A stretch of DNA of 8,029 nucleotides from Halomonas sp. (GTDB taxonomy: Bacteria; Pseudomonadota; Gammaproteobacteria; Pseudomonadales; Halomonadaceae), in assembly GCA_003560175.1 (NCBI GenBank), contig PWIZ01000122.1, positions 1 to 8,029 of the forward strand, read 5' to 3'. Made by a program: the position numbers and the translations under genes. Positions 1-5,458 of the stretch are shown in pieces. The notes beneath the pieces were generated by a model. It ran no database searches. It was not told where the DNA came from and saw nothing but the letters and a program-made list of their open reading frames with translations. The stretch's first letter is position 1. Every line of letters starts with the position of its first letter.

Positions 1-183
1 ATCTACGAGGTGGTGCCGATCAGCCACGCCATGAGCCAGCTGATCATGAAGAACGGCAACTCCATGGATTTCCATGAGCTGGCCCGCCAGGAGGGCCACC
101 CGGACCTGCGCAGAAGCGGCCTGGTCAAGGCCATGCAGGGATTGACCAGCCTGGCCGAGATCAACCGAGTGACCAAGGATTGA
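1..183 (+). CDS. pilB: PilB, type IV pilus extension ATPase (3' end only)
   Basis: The window opens inside an open frame that gives 60 residues before a TGA at 181-183. The peptide starts IYEVVPISHAM and ends GLTSLAEINRVTKD. This matches the C-terminal tail of PilB-type GspE-family ATPases, which end in an L-x-KAMQG-x-TSL-x-E-x-NRVTKD pattern. PilB is the cytoplasmic hexameric ATPase that powers pilus extension at the inner-membrane platform. The Walker boxes, Asp box and His box lie upstream of the window and cannot be judged. The call is supported by complete pilC 83 bases downstream on the same strand. The gap to pilC shows no terminator, only a short direct repeat TCGAAAGC at 210-217 and 222-229, so the two genes are probably co-transcribed. 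Confidence 0.93.
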   Translation: MYEVVPISHAMSQLIMKNGNSMDFHELARQEGHPDLRRSGLVKAMQGLTSLAEINRVTKD

Positions 184-266
184 CGCCGGAACAGAAGCTC
201 GCACTGATTTCGAAAGCGTCATCGAAAGCCCGGCGCTGACCGTCAGGAACCCAAGGGATACGCACT

Positions 267-1502
267 ATGGCAACGGCACAGAAGCTCAGGGATCACCAGA
301 AAACCAAGCTCTACCGCTGGCGATGGACCGGCAAGGGCCCCGCCGGGCGCAAGGTGGGGGGCGAGATCGTCGCCGCCCAGAAGACCGAGGTGGAAAAGAT
401 CCTCGGCGGCCAGAACATCATCGTCAAGAACATCCGCCGCAAGGGGGGCTTCGGCGGCGGCATGGGCAAGATCAAGCCCCGGGACATCATGCTGTTCGCC
501 CGCCAGATGGCGACCATGATCCGCGCCGGCGTGCCGGTGCTGCAGGCCTTCCAGGTGGTGGCAGAGAGCATCAAGAAACCGGCCATGAGCGCGCTGGTCC
601 AGGAGCTGATGAACGACGTGGCCGCCGGCGCCAGCTTCTCCGATGCGCTGAAGCGCCACCCCCAACACTTCGACCGGCTGTTCGCCAACCTGGTGGAGGC
701 CGGCGAGCAGTCCGGCTCGCTGGACAGGATGCTCGAGCGGGTGGCCACCTATAAGGAGAAGATCGAGCTGCTCAAGGGGCGCGTCAAGAAGGCGCTCTGG
801 TACCCGGCGGCGGTGATCTCCGTGGGTCTCGGCGTCACCGCCCTGCTGCTGATCAAGGTGATTCCCCAGTTCGAGAGCCTGTTCCAGGGCTTCGGCGCAG
901 AGTTGCCCGCCATGACCCGCATGACCATCGCCATGTCCGAGTTCGCCCAGGCCTACTGGTGGTGGGGGGTGCTCGGGGTGGTGGCCTTCATCTACTTCAT
1001 CCGCACCGGCATGAAACGCTCCGAGACCTTCGCCTACCGCATGCATGCCATGGCCCTGAAGCTGCCGGTGCTGGGCCAGATCCTGGATAAATCCTCGGTC
1101 GCGCGCTACTCGCGTACCCTTGCCACCACCTTCGGCGCCGGCGTGCCGCTGGTGGAGGCGCTGGAGACCGCCGCCGGCGCCACCGGCAACATGGTCTACG
1201 AGCGCGCGGTGGCGCAGGTCCGCGAGGACGTCTCCACCGGCCAGCAGCTGGCCTTCGCCATGCGCATGACCGAGCAGTTCCCGGCCCTGGCCGTGCAGAT
1301 GGTCGGCATCGGCGAGGAGTCCGGCGCCCTGGACGCCATGCTCAACCGGGTGGCGGACTACTACGAGGAGGAGGTCGACAACATGGTCGATACCCTCACC
1401 TCGCTGCTGGAGCCCCTGATCATCGTGGTGCTCGGCGTGCTGGTGGGCGGCCTGGTCATCTCCATGTACCTGCCGATCTTCGAGCTGGGCAGCGTGATCT
1501 GA
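267..1502 (+). CDS. pilC: PilC, type IV pilus inner-membrane platform protein
   Basis: This 411-residue protein has the usual PilC/GspF length and two tandem T2SSF domains at about residues 73-196 and 277-400. Each repeat carries the family signature: GEQSG at 146-150 and GEESG at 349-353. Hydrophobic segments at about 178-200, 231-246 and 381-403 give the expected three-helix inner-membrane topology, with large cytoplasmic lobes that contact PilB. PilC couples ATPase motion to extraction of pilin from the membrane. The ATG at 267 is chosen because AAGGGA (253-258) lies 8 bases upstream and the N-terminus (a K/R-rich stretch then YRWRWTGKG) matches PilC starts. It sits between pilB and pilD. 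The 227-base gap to pilD is longer than usual for this operon because repeats occupy it. Confidence 0.97.
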   Translation: MATAQKLRDHQKTKLYRWRWTGKGPAGRKVGGEIVAAQKTEVEKILGGQNIIVKNIRRKGGFGGGMGKIKPRDIMLFARQMATMIRAGVPVLQAFQVVAESIKKPAMSALVQELMNDVAAGASFSDALKRHPQHFDRLFANLVEAGEQSGSLDRMLERVATYKEKIELLKGRVKKALWYPAAVISVGLGVTALLLIKVIPQFESLFQGFGAELPAMTRMTIAMSEFAQAYWWWGVLGVVAFIYFIRTGMKRSETFAYRMHAMALKLPVLGQILDKSSVARYSRTLATTFGAGVPLVEALETAAGATGNMVYERAVAQVREDVSTGQQLAFAMRMTEQFPALAVQMVGIGEESGALDAMLNRVADYYEEEVDNMVDTLTSLLEPLIIVVLGVLVGGLVISMYLPIFELGSVI

Positions 1503-1510
1503 GGACAAGC

Positions 1511-1540
1511 CGGTGGGTGCTGGGCTCAGTGGCCCGAGGG
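1511..1540 (+). repeat. Degenerate REP-like unit just after pilC
   Basis: GGTGGGTGCTGGGCTC at 1512-1527 matches GGTGGGAGCTGGGCTC at 1547-1562 with one mismatch, and both are followed by a CCCG-containing arm. It begins 9 bases after the pilC stop and looks like a decayed tandem copy of the REP unit that starts at 1545. Confidence 0.5.
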
Positions 1541-1543
1541 CAC

Positions 1544-1672
1544 TCTGGTGGGAGCTGGGCTCCGCCCGGCGAATGGCGGCGAAGCCGCCCCGCGGCATTA
1601 CCGGCCTGTGCTGTGGCCTCATCCCTTCGTCGATGCGTCGAACCGCCCGCAAAGCGTGGCTCCCACCAGAAG
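1544..1672. repeat. BIME-like element: two REP units in inward orientation (pilC-pilD gap)
   Basis: A plus-strand REP unit (about 1545-1586) begins CTGGTGGGAGC and ends GGCGGCGAAGCC. A minus-strand unit ends GCTCCCACCAG at 1659-1669. The outer ends 1544-1555 and 1659-1670 are perfect 12-base inverted repeats. The 48 bases 1625-1672 are the exact reverse complement of 2691-2738. The left unit is the reverse complement of the segment that begins GGCTTCGCCGCCATTCGC at 2604. The first unit also resembles Pseudomonas REPs, which have a GTGGGAGC foot followed by a GGGC/GCCC hairpin. In RNA the ends could pair into a long stem between the pilC and pilD messages. Confidence 0.85.
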
Positions 1673-1684
1673 CAACTGGCATTT

Positions 1685-1697
1685 GGTGGCAGCCACC
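1685..1697. other. Short palindrome GGTGGCAGCCACC upstream of pilD
   Basis: This is a perfect inverted repeat with 6-base arms and a 1-base centre, 32 bases before the pilD start codon. The 1-base centre does not suit an RNA hairpin of full length. It could be an operator half-site pair or a REP remnant. No function can be assigned. Confidence 0.4.
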
Positions 1698-1717
1698 GGG
1701 CCAACGTCCAATAACTC

Positions 1718-1722
1718 AAGGA
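1718..1722 (+). promoter_or_regulatory. Ribosome binding site that fixes the TTG start of pilD
   Basis: AAGGA lies 7 bases before the TTG at 1730. The first ATG in frame lies at residue 34, inside the conserved N-terminal region, so the site decides in favour of the TTG start. Confidence 0.75.
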
Positions 1723-1729
1723 ACGCGTT

Positions 1730-2581
1730 TTGCTGGATCTCCCCCCTTCCCTGCTCTGGCCGCTGGCCGCCTTTATCGGCCTCTGCCTGGGCAGCTTTCT
1801 CAACGTGGTGATCGTGCGCCTGCCGGTGATGCTGATGCTGGGCTGGCGGACCGAGGCCCGCGAGGCGCTGGAGCTGCCCACCGAGGAGCAGGTCCGCTTC
1901 AACCTGGCCACGCCGCGCTCGATGTGCCCCACCTGCGAGACCGCCATCGCCTGGCACGACAATCTGCCGGTGGTGGGCTGGCTCAAGCGCCGCGGGCGCT
2001 GCGCCAGCTGTGGCACGCGCATCAGCCCCCAGTATCCGTTGGTGGAGCTGGCCGGCGGCGCGCTGACGCTCTCTGTGGTGGCGATCTTCGGGCCGAGCTG
2101 GCAGGGGCTCTTCGTGCTGGGGGCCTGTCTTTCCCTGCTGGTCATGGCGGTGATCGATCTGCGCACCCAGCTCCTGCCGGATCTCCTCCCCCTGCCGCTG
2201 CTCTGGGCGGGGCTGCTCTATCAGCTGCTGTTCCAGCCGCTGCTGCTGCCCAGCGCGGTGATCGGCGCCATGGCGGGGTATCTGGTGCTGTGGAGCTTCT
2301 ACTGGGCCTTCAAGCTGACCACCGGCAAGGAGGGCATGGGCTACGGCGACTTCAAGCTGCTGGCGGCCCTGGGCGCCTGGATGGGCTGGCAAGCCCTGCC
2401 GCTGATGCTGATTCTCTCCGCGGGGATCGGCGCCATCATCGGCATCCTGGTGCAGCTGGCGATACGGCGGCTGCGCGGCGCGCCGATGCCCTTCGGGCCC
2501 TACCTGGCCCTCGCCGGCTGGGTGGCCCTGCTGGGTGGCGAACCGCTGATGGCGGTGTATGGGCGGTTTTTCCTGCTGTAG
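1730..2581 (+). CDS. pilD: PilD, type IV prepilin leader peptidase / N-methyltransferase
   Basis: This is a 283-residue polytopic inner-membrane protein of the A24 prepilin peptidase family. It cleaves the leader of type IV prepilins and pseudopilins and N-methylates the new N-terminus. The N-terminal signature GSFLNVVIVRLP (residues 21-32) is present. A CxxC pair of pairs (C66, C69, C91, C94) forms the zinc-binding cytoplasmic loop. The catalytic aspartates should be D143 (in AVIDLRTQLLPD) and D207 (in GYGDFK), spaced 64 residues apart as in Pseudomonas PilD. The remaining chain is a series of membrane helices. The start is TTG, supported by AAGGA 7 bases upstream. coaE, often the next gene, does not follow; the gene ends in a convergent gap facing hpt. 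Confidence 0.96.
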   Translation: MLDLPPSLLWPLAAFIGLCLGSFLNVVIVRLPVMLMLGWRTEAREALELPTEEQVRFNLATPRSMCPTCETAIAWHDNLPVVGWLKRRGRCASCGTRISPQYPLVELAGGALTLSVVAIFGPSWQGLFVLGACLSLLVMAVIDLRTQLLPDLLPLPLLWAGLLYQLLFQPLLLPSAVIGAMAGYLVLWSFYWAFKLTTGKEGMGYGDFKLLAALGAWMGWQALPLMLILSAGIGAIIGILVQLAIRRLRGAPMPFGPYLALAGWVALLGGEPLMAVYGRFFLL

Positions 2582-2603
2582 CATTTCGGCAGATTGAGGC
2601 TTC

Positions 2604-2767
2604 GGCTTCGCCGCCATTCGCCCGGCAGAGCCGATCTCCTACCAGTCACTTGAAGCCTTGGCGGTTATCCAGCTGCCGCCAAGGCTGTTCCTTCTGGTGG
2701 GAGCCACGCTTTGCGGGCGGTTCGACGCATCGACGAAGAGGCAAAGCCACAACACTGGAAAATCACA
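2604..2767. repeat. BIME-like composite repeat between pilD and hpt (copy 1, 164 bp)
   Basis: The element has four parts: a minus-strand GTAG-type REP (2604-2645, reading CTGGTAGGAG on the minus strand); a central hairpin (2654-2686); a plus-strand GTGG-type REP (from 2694, CTGGTGGGAGCCACGC); and a tail ending AAAATCACA. The two REP heads pair with each other (2636-2645 with 2694-2703, one G-T mismatch), so they enclose the central hairpin in a nested stem. It aligns with 7881-8029 with 5-6 substitutions and one 15-base length difference. The last five bases overlap the end of hpt. Confidence 0.9.
2654..2686. terminator. Strong hairpin between convergent pilD and hpt
   Basis: AGCCTTGGCGG (2654-2664) and CCGCCAAGGCT (2676-2686) are perfect 11-base arms around an 11-base loop. 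The hairpin sits midway between converging genes, so it may act as a two-way terminator or 3'-end protector. There is no proper T-run on either strand, only GTTCCTT after it on the plus strand, so termination is an inference. In copy 2 the right arm has three mismatching bases. Confidence 0.4.
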
Positions 2768-3341
2768 TTCCCCGGGGCGCGAAGATGCCGGGGGCGTTGC
2801 GCCAGTAGCCCATGTAGTCCATGCCGAAGCCGAAGACGTAGCGGTCGGCGACTTCCAGGCTGCAGTAGTCGGCCTTGAGGTCGGGAATCGCCTTTCGGTC
2901 GTGCTGCTTGTCCACCAGCACGGCGGTAGAGATGCTGGCGGCGCCGGCCTCGCGGCAGTAGGCGAGGATGGCGGCCAGGGTGGCGCCTTCATCCAGGATG
3001 TCATCGACGATCACCACGTGGCGGCCGGCCATGGGCACCTCCGGGGAGACCCGCCAGAAGAGCTCGCCGCCGCGGGTGCCGCCCCGGTAGCGGGTGGCGT
3101 GCAGGTAATCCACCTCCAACGGGAAGCCAAGGCGCGGCAGCAGGTGGCCAGTGGTGATCAGGCCGCCGTTCATCACGCAGTAGAAGACCGGCAGCTTCTC
3201 GCCGAGGTCGCGGGTGATCTCGGCGGCCATGCGGTCCAGGGCGAGCTCCACGGCCTCCTGGGTGATCAGGCAGTCCGCGTTGTCCATTACCTCGCGCATA
3301 TCGGCGAGGGACTGGTGAAAATCGGCATCGAGTTTAGGCAT
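2763..3341 (-). CDS. hpt: Hypoxanthine-guanine phosphoribosyltransferase
   Basis: This 192-residue type I phosphoribosyltransferase makes IMP/GMP from hypoxanthine or guanine and PRPP in purine salvage, and is presumably cytosolic. The PRPP-binding signature VIVDDILDEGATL spans residues 110-122, with the acidic pair D113-D114. The early loop MNGG is at 57-60. The C-terminal motif VFGFGMDYMGYWRN at 169-182 corresponds to the purine-binding VxGYGxDYxxxYRN segment of HGPRTs. Purine specificity is inferred from that motif; xanthine use cannot be excluded. It follows nagZ on the same strand with a 69-base gap containing repeats, and the ribosome site before the ATG at 3341 is weak (GAG about 10 bases upstream). 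It may depend on read-through from nagZ. Its TGA at 2763-2765 lies inside the end of the neighbouring repeat. Confidence 0.9.
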   Translation of the reverse strand: MPKLDADFHQSLADMREVMDNADCLITQEAVELALDRMAAEITRDLGEKLPVFYCVMNGGLITTGHLLPRLGFPLEVDYLHATRYRGGTRGGELFWRVSPEVPMAGRHVVIVDDILDEGATLAAILAYCREAGAASISTAVLVDKQHDRKAIPDLKADYCSLEVADRYVFGFGMDYMGYWRNAPGIFAPRGM

Positions 3342-3362
3342 GGCAGGGGCTCGCGGTCGAAG

Positions 3363-3435
3363 TAAAAATCGGGGTAAAAATCGGGGTCAGACCCCTCAGG
3401 GAACTTTGCCTCAGAGAACGTCGGGGGCTGACCCC
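3363..3435. repeat. GGGGTCAGACCCC-type palindromic repeat at the nagZ/hpt junction
   Basis: TAAAAATCGGGG occurs twice in tandem (3363-3374 and 3375-3386) and runs into the palindrome GGGGTCAGACCCC (3383-3395). A second, imperfect palindrome GGGGCTGACCCC lies at 3424-3435, inside the end of nagZ. Read in the direction of nagZ transcription, the GGGG/CCCC palindrome is followed by GATTTTTA twice, which looks terminator-like. The sequence is unlike the REPs elsewhere in this window and belongs to a different repeat family. Confidence 0.75.
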
Positions 3436-4439
3436 AGAGCCTCGAGGTGGGCGTGGACGCGGCGCCAGCGGGAGAGCGCGGTGAGGGTCGAGAGCTCCGG
3501 GCGGGCGCGGGCGTAGCGCAGCCGAGTGAGGCGGCTGGCACCGGGGCGCTCGCGACAGGCATCGAGTACCTCGAGTGCGGCGGCGCGGTCGTTGCAGACC
3601 AGCAGCATGTCGCAGCCGGCGTTCAGCGCTGCCAGGGCGCGCTCGCCGGGGGTGCCGGCGGAGGCGGCGCCGGCCATGCTCAGGTCGTCGGAGAAGATCA
3701 CGCCCTTGAAGCCCAGGCTCTGGCGCAGCATGCCGAGCCAGAGAGGCGAGAAGCCGGCGGGGCGCGGGTCGAAGGCGGAATAGACCACGTGGGCGGGCAT
3801 GATGCCGTCCAGGTAACCGGCCAGGCGGGTGAAGGGCACCAGGTCGCGCTGGCGTAATGTCTCCAGCGAGCGCGGGTCCACCGGCAGTTCATGATGGGAA
3901 TCCGCCGCCACGCCGCCGTGGCCGGGGAAGTGCTTGCCCACGGCGACCATGCCGGCCTCGTGGAGGCCGTTGACGAAGGCGCCGGCCAGGGCGGCGACGA
4001 TCTCGGGGTCGGCGGAGAAGCTACGATCGCCGATCACCGTGGAGATGCCGTCGTCGACGTCGAGCACCGGGGCGAAGCTCAGATCCAGGCCGCAGGCGGC
4101 CATCTCCATGCCCAGCAGCCAGCCGGCGTCCTGGCAGAGCCGCCGGGTGATCTCGGGCTGGCCGTCAACGCCCGCCGCCAGACGCCCCATGGCCGGCAGC
4201 CGGGTGACACCCTCGCGCAGGCGCTGCACCCGTCCGCCCTCCTGGTCGATGGCCAGCAGCAGCTCCGGGCGCACCCCGCGAATCGCGTTGCTCAGTTCGC
4301 GCACCTGCTCCGCGGATTCGGTGTTGCGGGCAAACAGGATCACCCCGCCCACCTCGGGACGCGCCAGCAGCGTGCGCTCCTCCAGGGTGAGGGCGGTGCC
4401 TTCCAGGTCGAGCATCACCGGACCGAGGGTCGGGGGCAT
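3411..4439 (-). CDS. nagZ: NagZ, beta-N-acetylglucosaminidase (peptidoglycan recycling)
   Basis: This 342-residue family GH3 enzyme is close to the 341 residues of E. coli NagZ. It removes N-acetylglucosamine from anhydromuropeptides in the cytoplasm, which feeds peptidoglycan recycling and, in bacteria with an AmpR/AmpC system, supplies the inducer signal. Visible motifs are GPVMLDLEG near the N-terminus, AIDQEGGRVQR (63-73), KHFPGHGG (169-176) followed by D180-S-H182, which form the Asp-His acid/base dyad, and FSDDLSM (249-255) with nucleophile D251. No signal peptide is seen, as expected. The ATG at 4439 has AAGGA (minus strand, 4447-4451) 7 bases upstream. It lies 116 bases downstream of psrA on the same strand; I see no convincing separate promoter. 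The last residues, GSAPDVL, are encoded within a repeat. Confidence 0.96.
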   Translation of the reverse strand: MPPTLGPVMLDLEGTALTLEERTLLARPEVGGVILFARNTESAEQVRELSNAIRGVRPELLLAIDQEGGRVQRLREGVTRLPAMGRLAAGVDGQPEITRRLCQDAGWLLGMEMAACGLDLSFAPVLDVDDGISTVIGDRSFSADPEIVAALAGAFVNGLHEAGMVAVGKHFPGHGGVAADSHHELPVDPRSLETLRQRDLVPFTRLAGYLDGIMPAHVVYSAFDPRPAGFSPLWLGMLRQSLGFKGVIFSDDLSMAGAASAGTPGERALAALNAGCDMLLVCNDRAAALEVLDACRERPGASRLTRLRYARARPELSTLTALSRWRRVHAHLEALGSAPDVL

Positions 4440-4555
4440 CTTCGATTCCTTGGTTCTGAACAGACAGGCGTGAAAGGGGCAGAGTTTTTTAGAGGGGCGA
4501 AAGTTTAGGGCATCGCTAGCGGGAGTAACAGTCGCCTCTGGCGATCAGGAGCCAT

Positions 4556-5221
4556 TCAGGCCTCCTGGACTGACTGGGGAGCCGGGGCCGTCATCGGGGC
4601 CTGCATGGCCGCGACCACCACAGGGCGCAGGCGGCGGATCAGTTCGCGCACCGTCACATGATCCCCATAATCCTTCTCGGCGATATCGCGCAGCGCGTCA
4701 AGGCCGGAGAGCGTAAAGATGACGGTGCCGAGCATAAAGTGCAGGCGCCAGAAGCGTTCGGCGTCGGGCAGCTCGGGAGTGGCCTGGCGCACCAGCTCGG
4801 TGAAGCGCGTGAAGACGCTGCCATACTCCTCCTGAATGTAGCGGCGCAAATGCCCCTGGGCCTGGCTGTAGGCGAGCCCCAGCAGGCGCATGAAGACCTT
4901 GAGGCTGTTGCGCTCGGCGGGCACCTCCAGCACGCTGCGAGCCATGGTCTCGAGCAGCGCCTCGAGGGGGATCACCGCGTCGCCGTAGTGCGCCTGGAGC
5001 TCGTCCAGGGCGCGGTGGAAGCGTTCGGTAAAGGGGTCGAGGTAGCGGGAGAACACCGCCTGGATCAGCGATTTCTTCGAGCCGAAGTGGTAGTTCACCG
5101 CGGCCAGGTTGACCTTGGCCTTACTGGTGATGGTGCGCAGGGAGGTCTCGGCGAAGCCGCGCTCGGCGAACAACACCTCGGCCGTATCGAGAATGCGGGT
5201 AACGGTGTCGGTCTGGGCCAT
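4556..5221 (-). CDS. psrA: PsrA, TetR-family fatty-acid-responsive regulator
   Basis: This is a 221-residue TetR-family regulator. The N-terminal DNA-binding domain spans about residues 8-59, with the recognition region NLAAVNYHFGSKKSL at 38-52. The remainder is the ligand-binding and dimerisation half, including FMRLLGLAYSQAQGHLRRY. The start MAQTDTVTRILD, the helix-turn-helix and the FMRLLGLA block closely resemble Pseudomonas PsrA. That protein represses itself and fatty-acid degradation genes, activates rpoS, and releases DNA on binding long-chain fatty acids. Divergent adjacency to lexA is the Pseudomonas arrangement. I chose the ATG at 5221 because the alignable protein begins there; a longer frame to 5293 would start inside the predicted -35 box. 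The ribosome site is modest (GGAA about 8 bases upstream). The Ala/Pro-rich C-terminal tail is not conserved. Confidence 0.9.
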   Translation of the reverse strand: MAQTDTVTRILDTAEVLFAERGFAETSLRTITSKAKVNLAAVNYHFGSKKSLIQAVFSRYLDPFTERFHRALDELQAHYGDAVIPLEALLETMARSVLEVPAERNSLKVFMRLLGLAYSQAQGHLRRYIQEEYGSVFTRFTELVRQATPELPDAERFWRLHFMLGTVIFTLSGLDALRDIAEKDYGDHVTVRELIRRLRPVVVAAMQAPMTAPAPQSVQEA

Positions 5222-5238
5222 CTGAGGATTCCAATGAT

Positions 5239-5255
5239 AAACAGCTGTTTCAAAC
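5239..5255. promoter_or_regulatory. Probable PsrA operator over the psrA start point
   Basis: AAACAGCTGTTT (5239-5250) is a perfect 12-base palindrome of the form AAAC-N4-GTTT. That agrees with the published Pseudomonas PsrA site, (G/C)AAAC-N2-4-GTTT(G/C), as I recall it. GTTTCAAAC (5247-5255) overlaps it. The site falls just downstream of the predicted psrA transcription start (about 5257), a standard repressor position, which suggests autorepression. Confidence 0.65.
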
Positions 5256-5263
5256 ATGCACCA

Positions 5264-5293
5264 ATTGTAAGCCAGCCGTGGGCTCAGGCTCAA
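5264..5293 (-). promoter_or_regulatory. psrA sigma-70 promoter
   Basis: On the minus strand, TTGAGC (5293-5288) and TACAAT (5269-5264) are separated by 18 bases. The -10 matches the consensus at 5 of 6 positions and the -35 at 4 of 6. The leader would be about 36 bases before the ATG at 5221. Confidence 0.6.
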
Positions 5294-5311
5294 TGCCTAC
5301 AGAGTAGGAGT

Positions 5312-5320
5312 GTTTTAAAC
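5312..5320. promoter_or_regulatory. Additional GTTT-N-AAAC palindrome in the psrA-lexA gap
   Basis: GTTTTAAAC has the same GTTT/AAAC outward form as 5247-5255 and lies about 20 bases upstream of the psrA -35 box. It could be a second PsrA contact or chance AT-rich sequence. Confidence 0.3.
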
Positions 5321-5350
5321 GCCAATGACCAGTTACCCCCCTGGCTCGCG

Positions 5351-5366
5351 GCTTCTTGCAAGAAGC
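5351..5366. promoter_or_regulatory. 16-bp perfect palindrome upstream of lexA
   Basis: GCTTCTTGCAAGAAGC is self-complementary along its full 16 bases. It lies about 38 bases upstream of the lexA -10 and about 58 bases upstream of the psrA -35. It matches neither the LexA consensus (CTGT-N8-ACAG) nor the PsrA site, so it may bind another regulator. Confidence 0.45.
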
Positions 5367-5400
5367 GACCACCGCCCGCATTACTGGATGGAACAACATG

Positions 5401-5416
5401 CTGTATACTTGATCAC
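5401..5416 (+). promoter_or_regulatory. lexA promoter -10 overlapping a degenerate SOS box
   Basis: CTGTATACTTGATCAC has the full left half of the LexA box (CTGT) but a weak right half (TCAC instead of ACAG). TATACT at 5404-5409 is a good -10 (5 of 6). No strong -35 is seen: TTACTG at 5381-5386 has the right 17-base spacing but matches poorly. Overlap of a LexA site with the lexA promoter is expected for autoregulation. The ATG is about 42 bases after the likely start point. Confidence 0.5.
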
Positions 5417-5458
5417 TAACGCACCCACTCAGTCGCCGCTTTCCGCTTTGGAGGTCGC

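Noticed and set aside
243..1682. 479-residue open frame on the minus strand opposite pilC
   Set aside because: It is antisense to a clear pilC, rich in His, Gly and Ala in a way typical of GC-rich shadow frames, and has no recognisable domain.
1513..2808. 431-residue plus-strand frame overlapping pilD in another frame
   Set aside because: It reads through REP repeats at both ends and the pilD region out of frame; the pilD frame carries all family motifs.
3363..3395. Tandem AAAAATCGGGGT units as a CRISPR-like array
   Set aside because: There are only two abutting copies with no spacers and no cas genes; it is better explained as a palindromic dispersed repeat.
4532..4544. Hairpin TCGCC-TCT-GGCGA after psrA as a terminator
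   Set aside because: The stem is only 5 bp and has no T-run on the psrA strand, so psrA-nagZ read-through remains possible.
5222..5293. Longer psrA start adding 24 residues
   Set aside because: The extra residues do not resemble PsrA proteins, and the start would fall inside the predicted -35 box, upstream of the operator and transcription start.
5384..5399. CTGG-N8-ACAT as a primary SOS box
   Set aside because: Both halves deviate from CTGT/ACAG; it is at best an auxiliary site next to 5401-5416.
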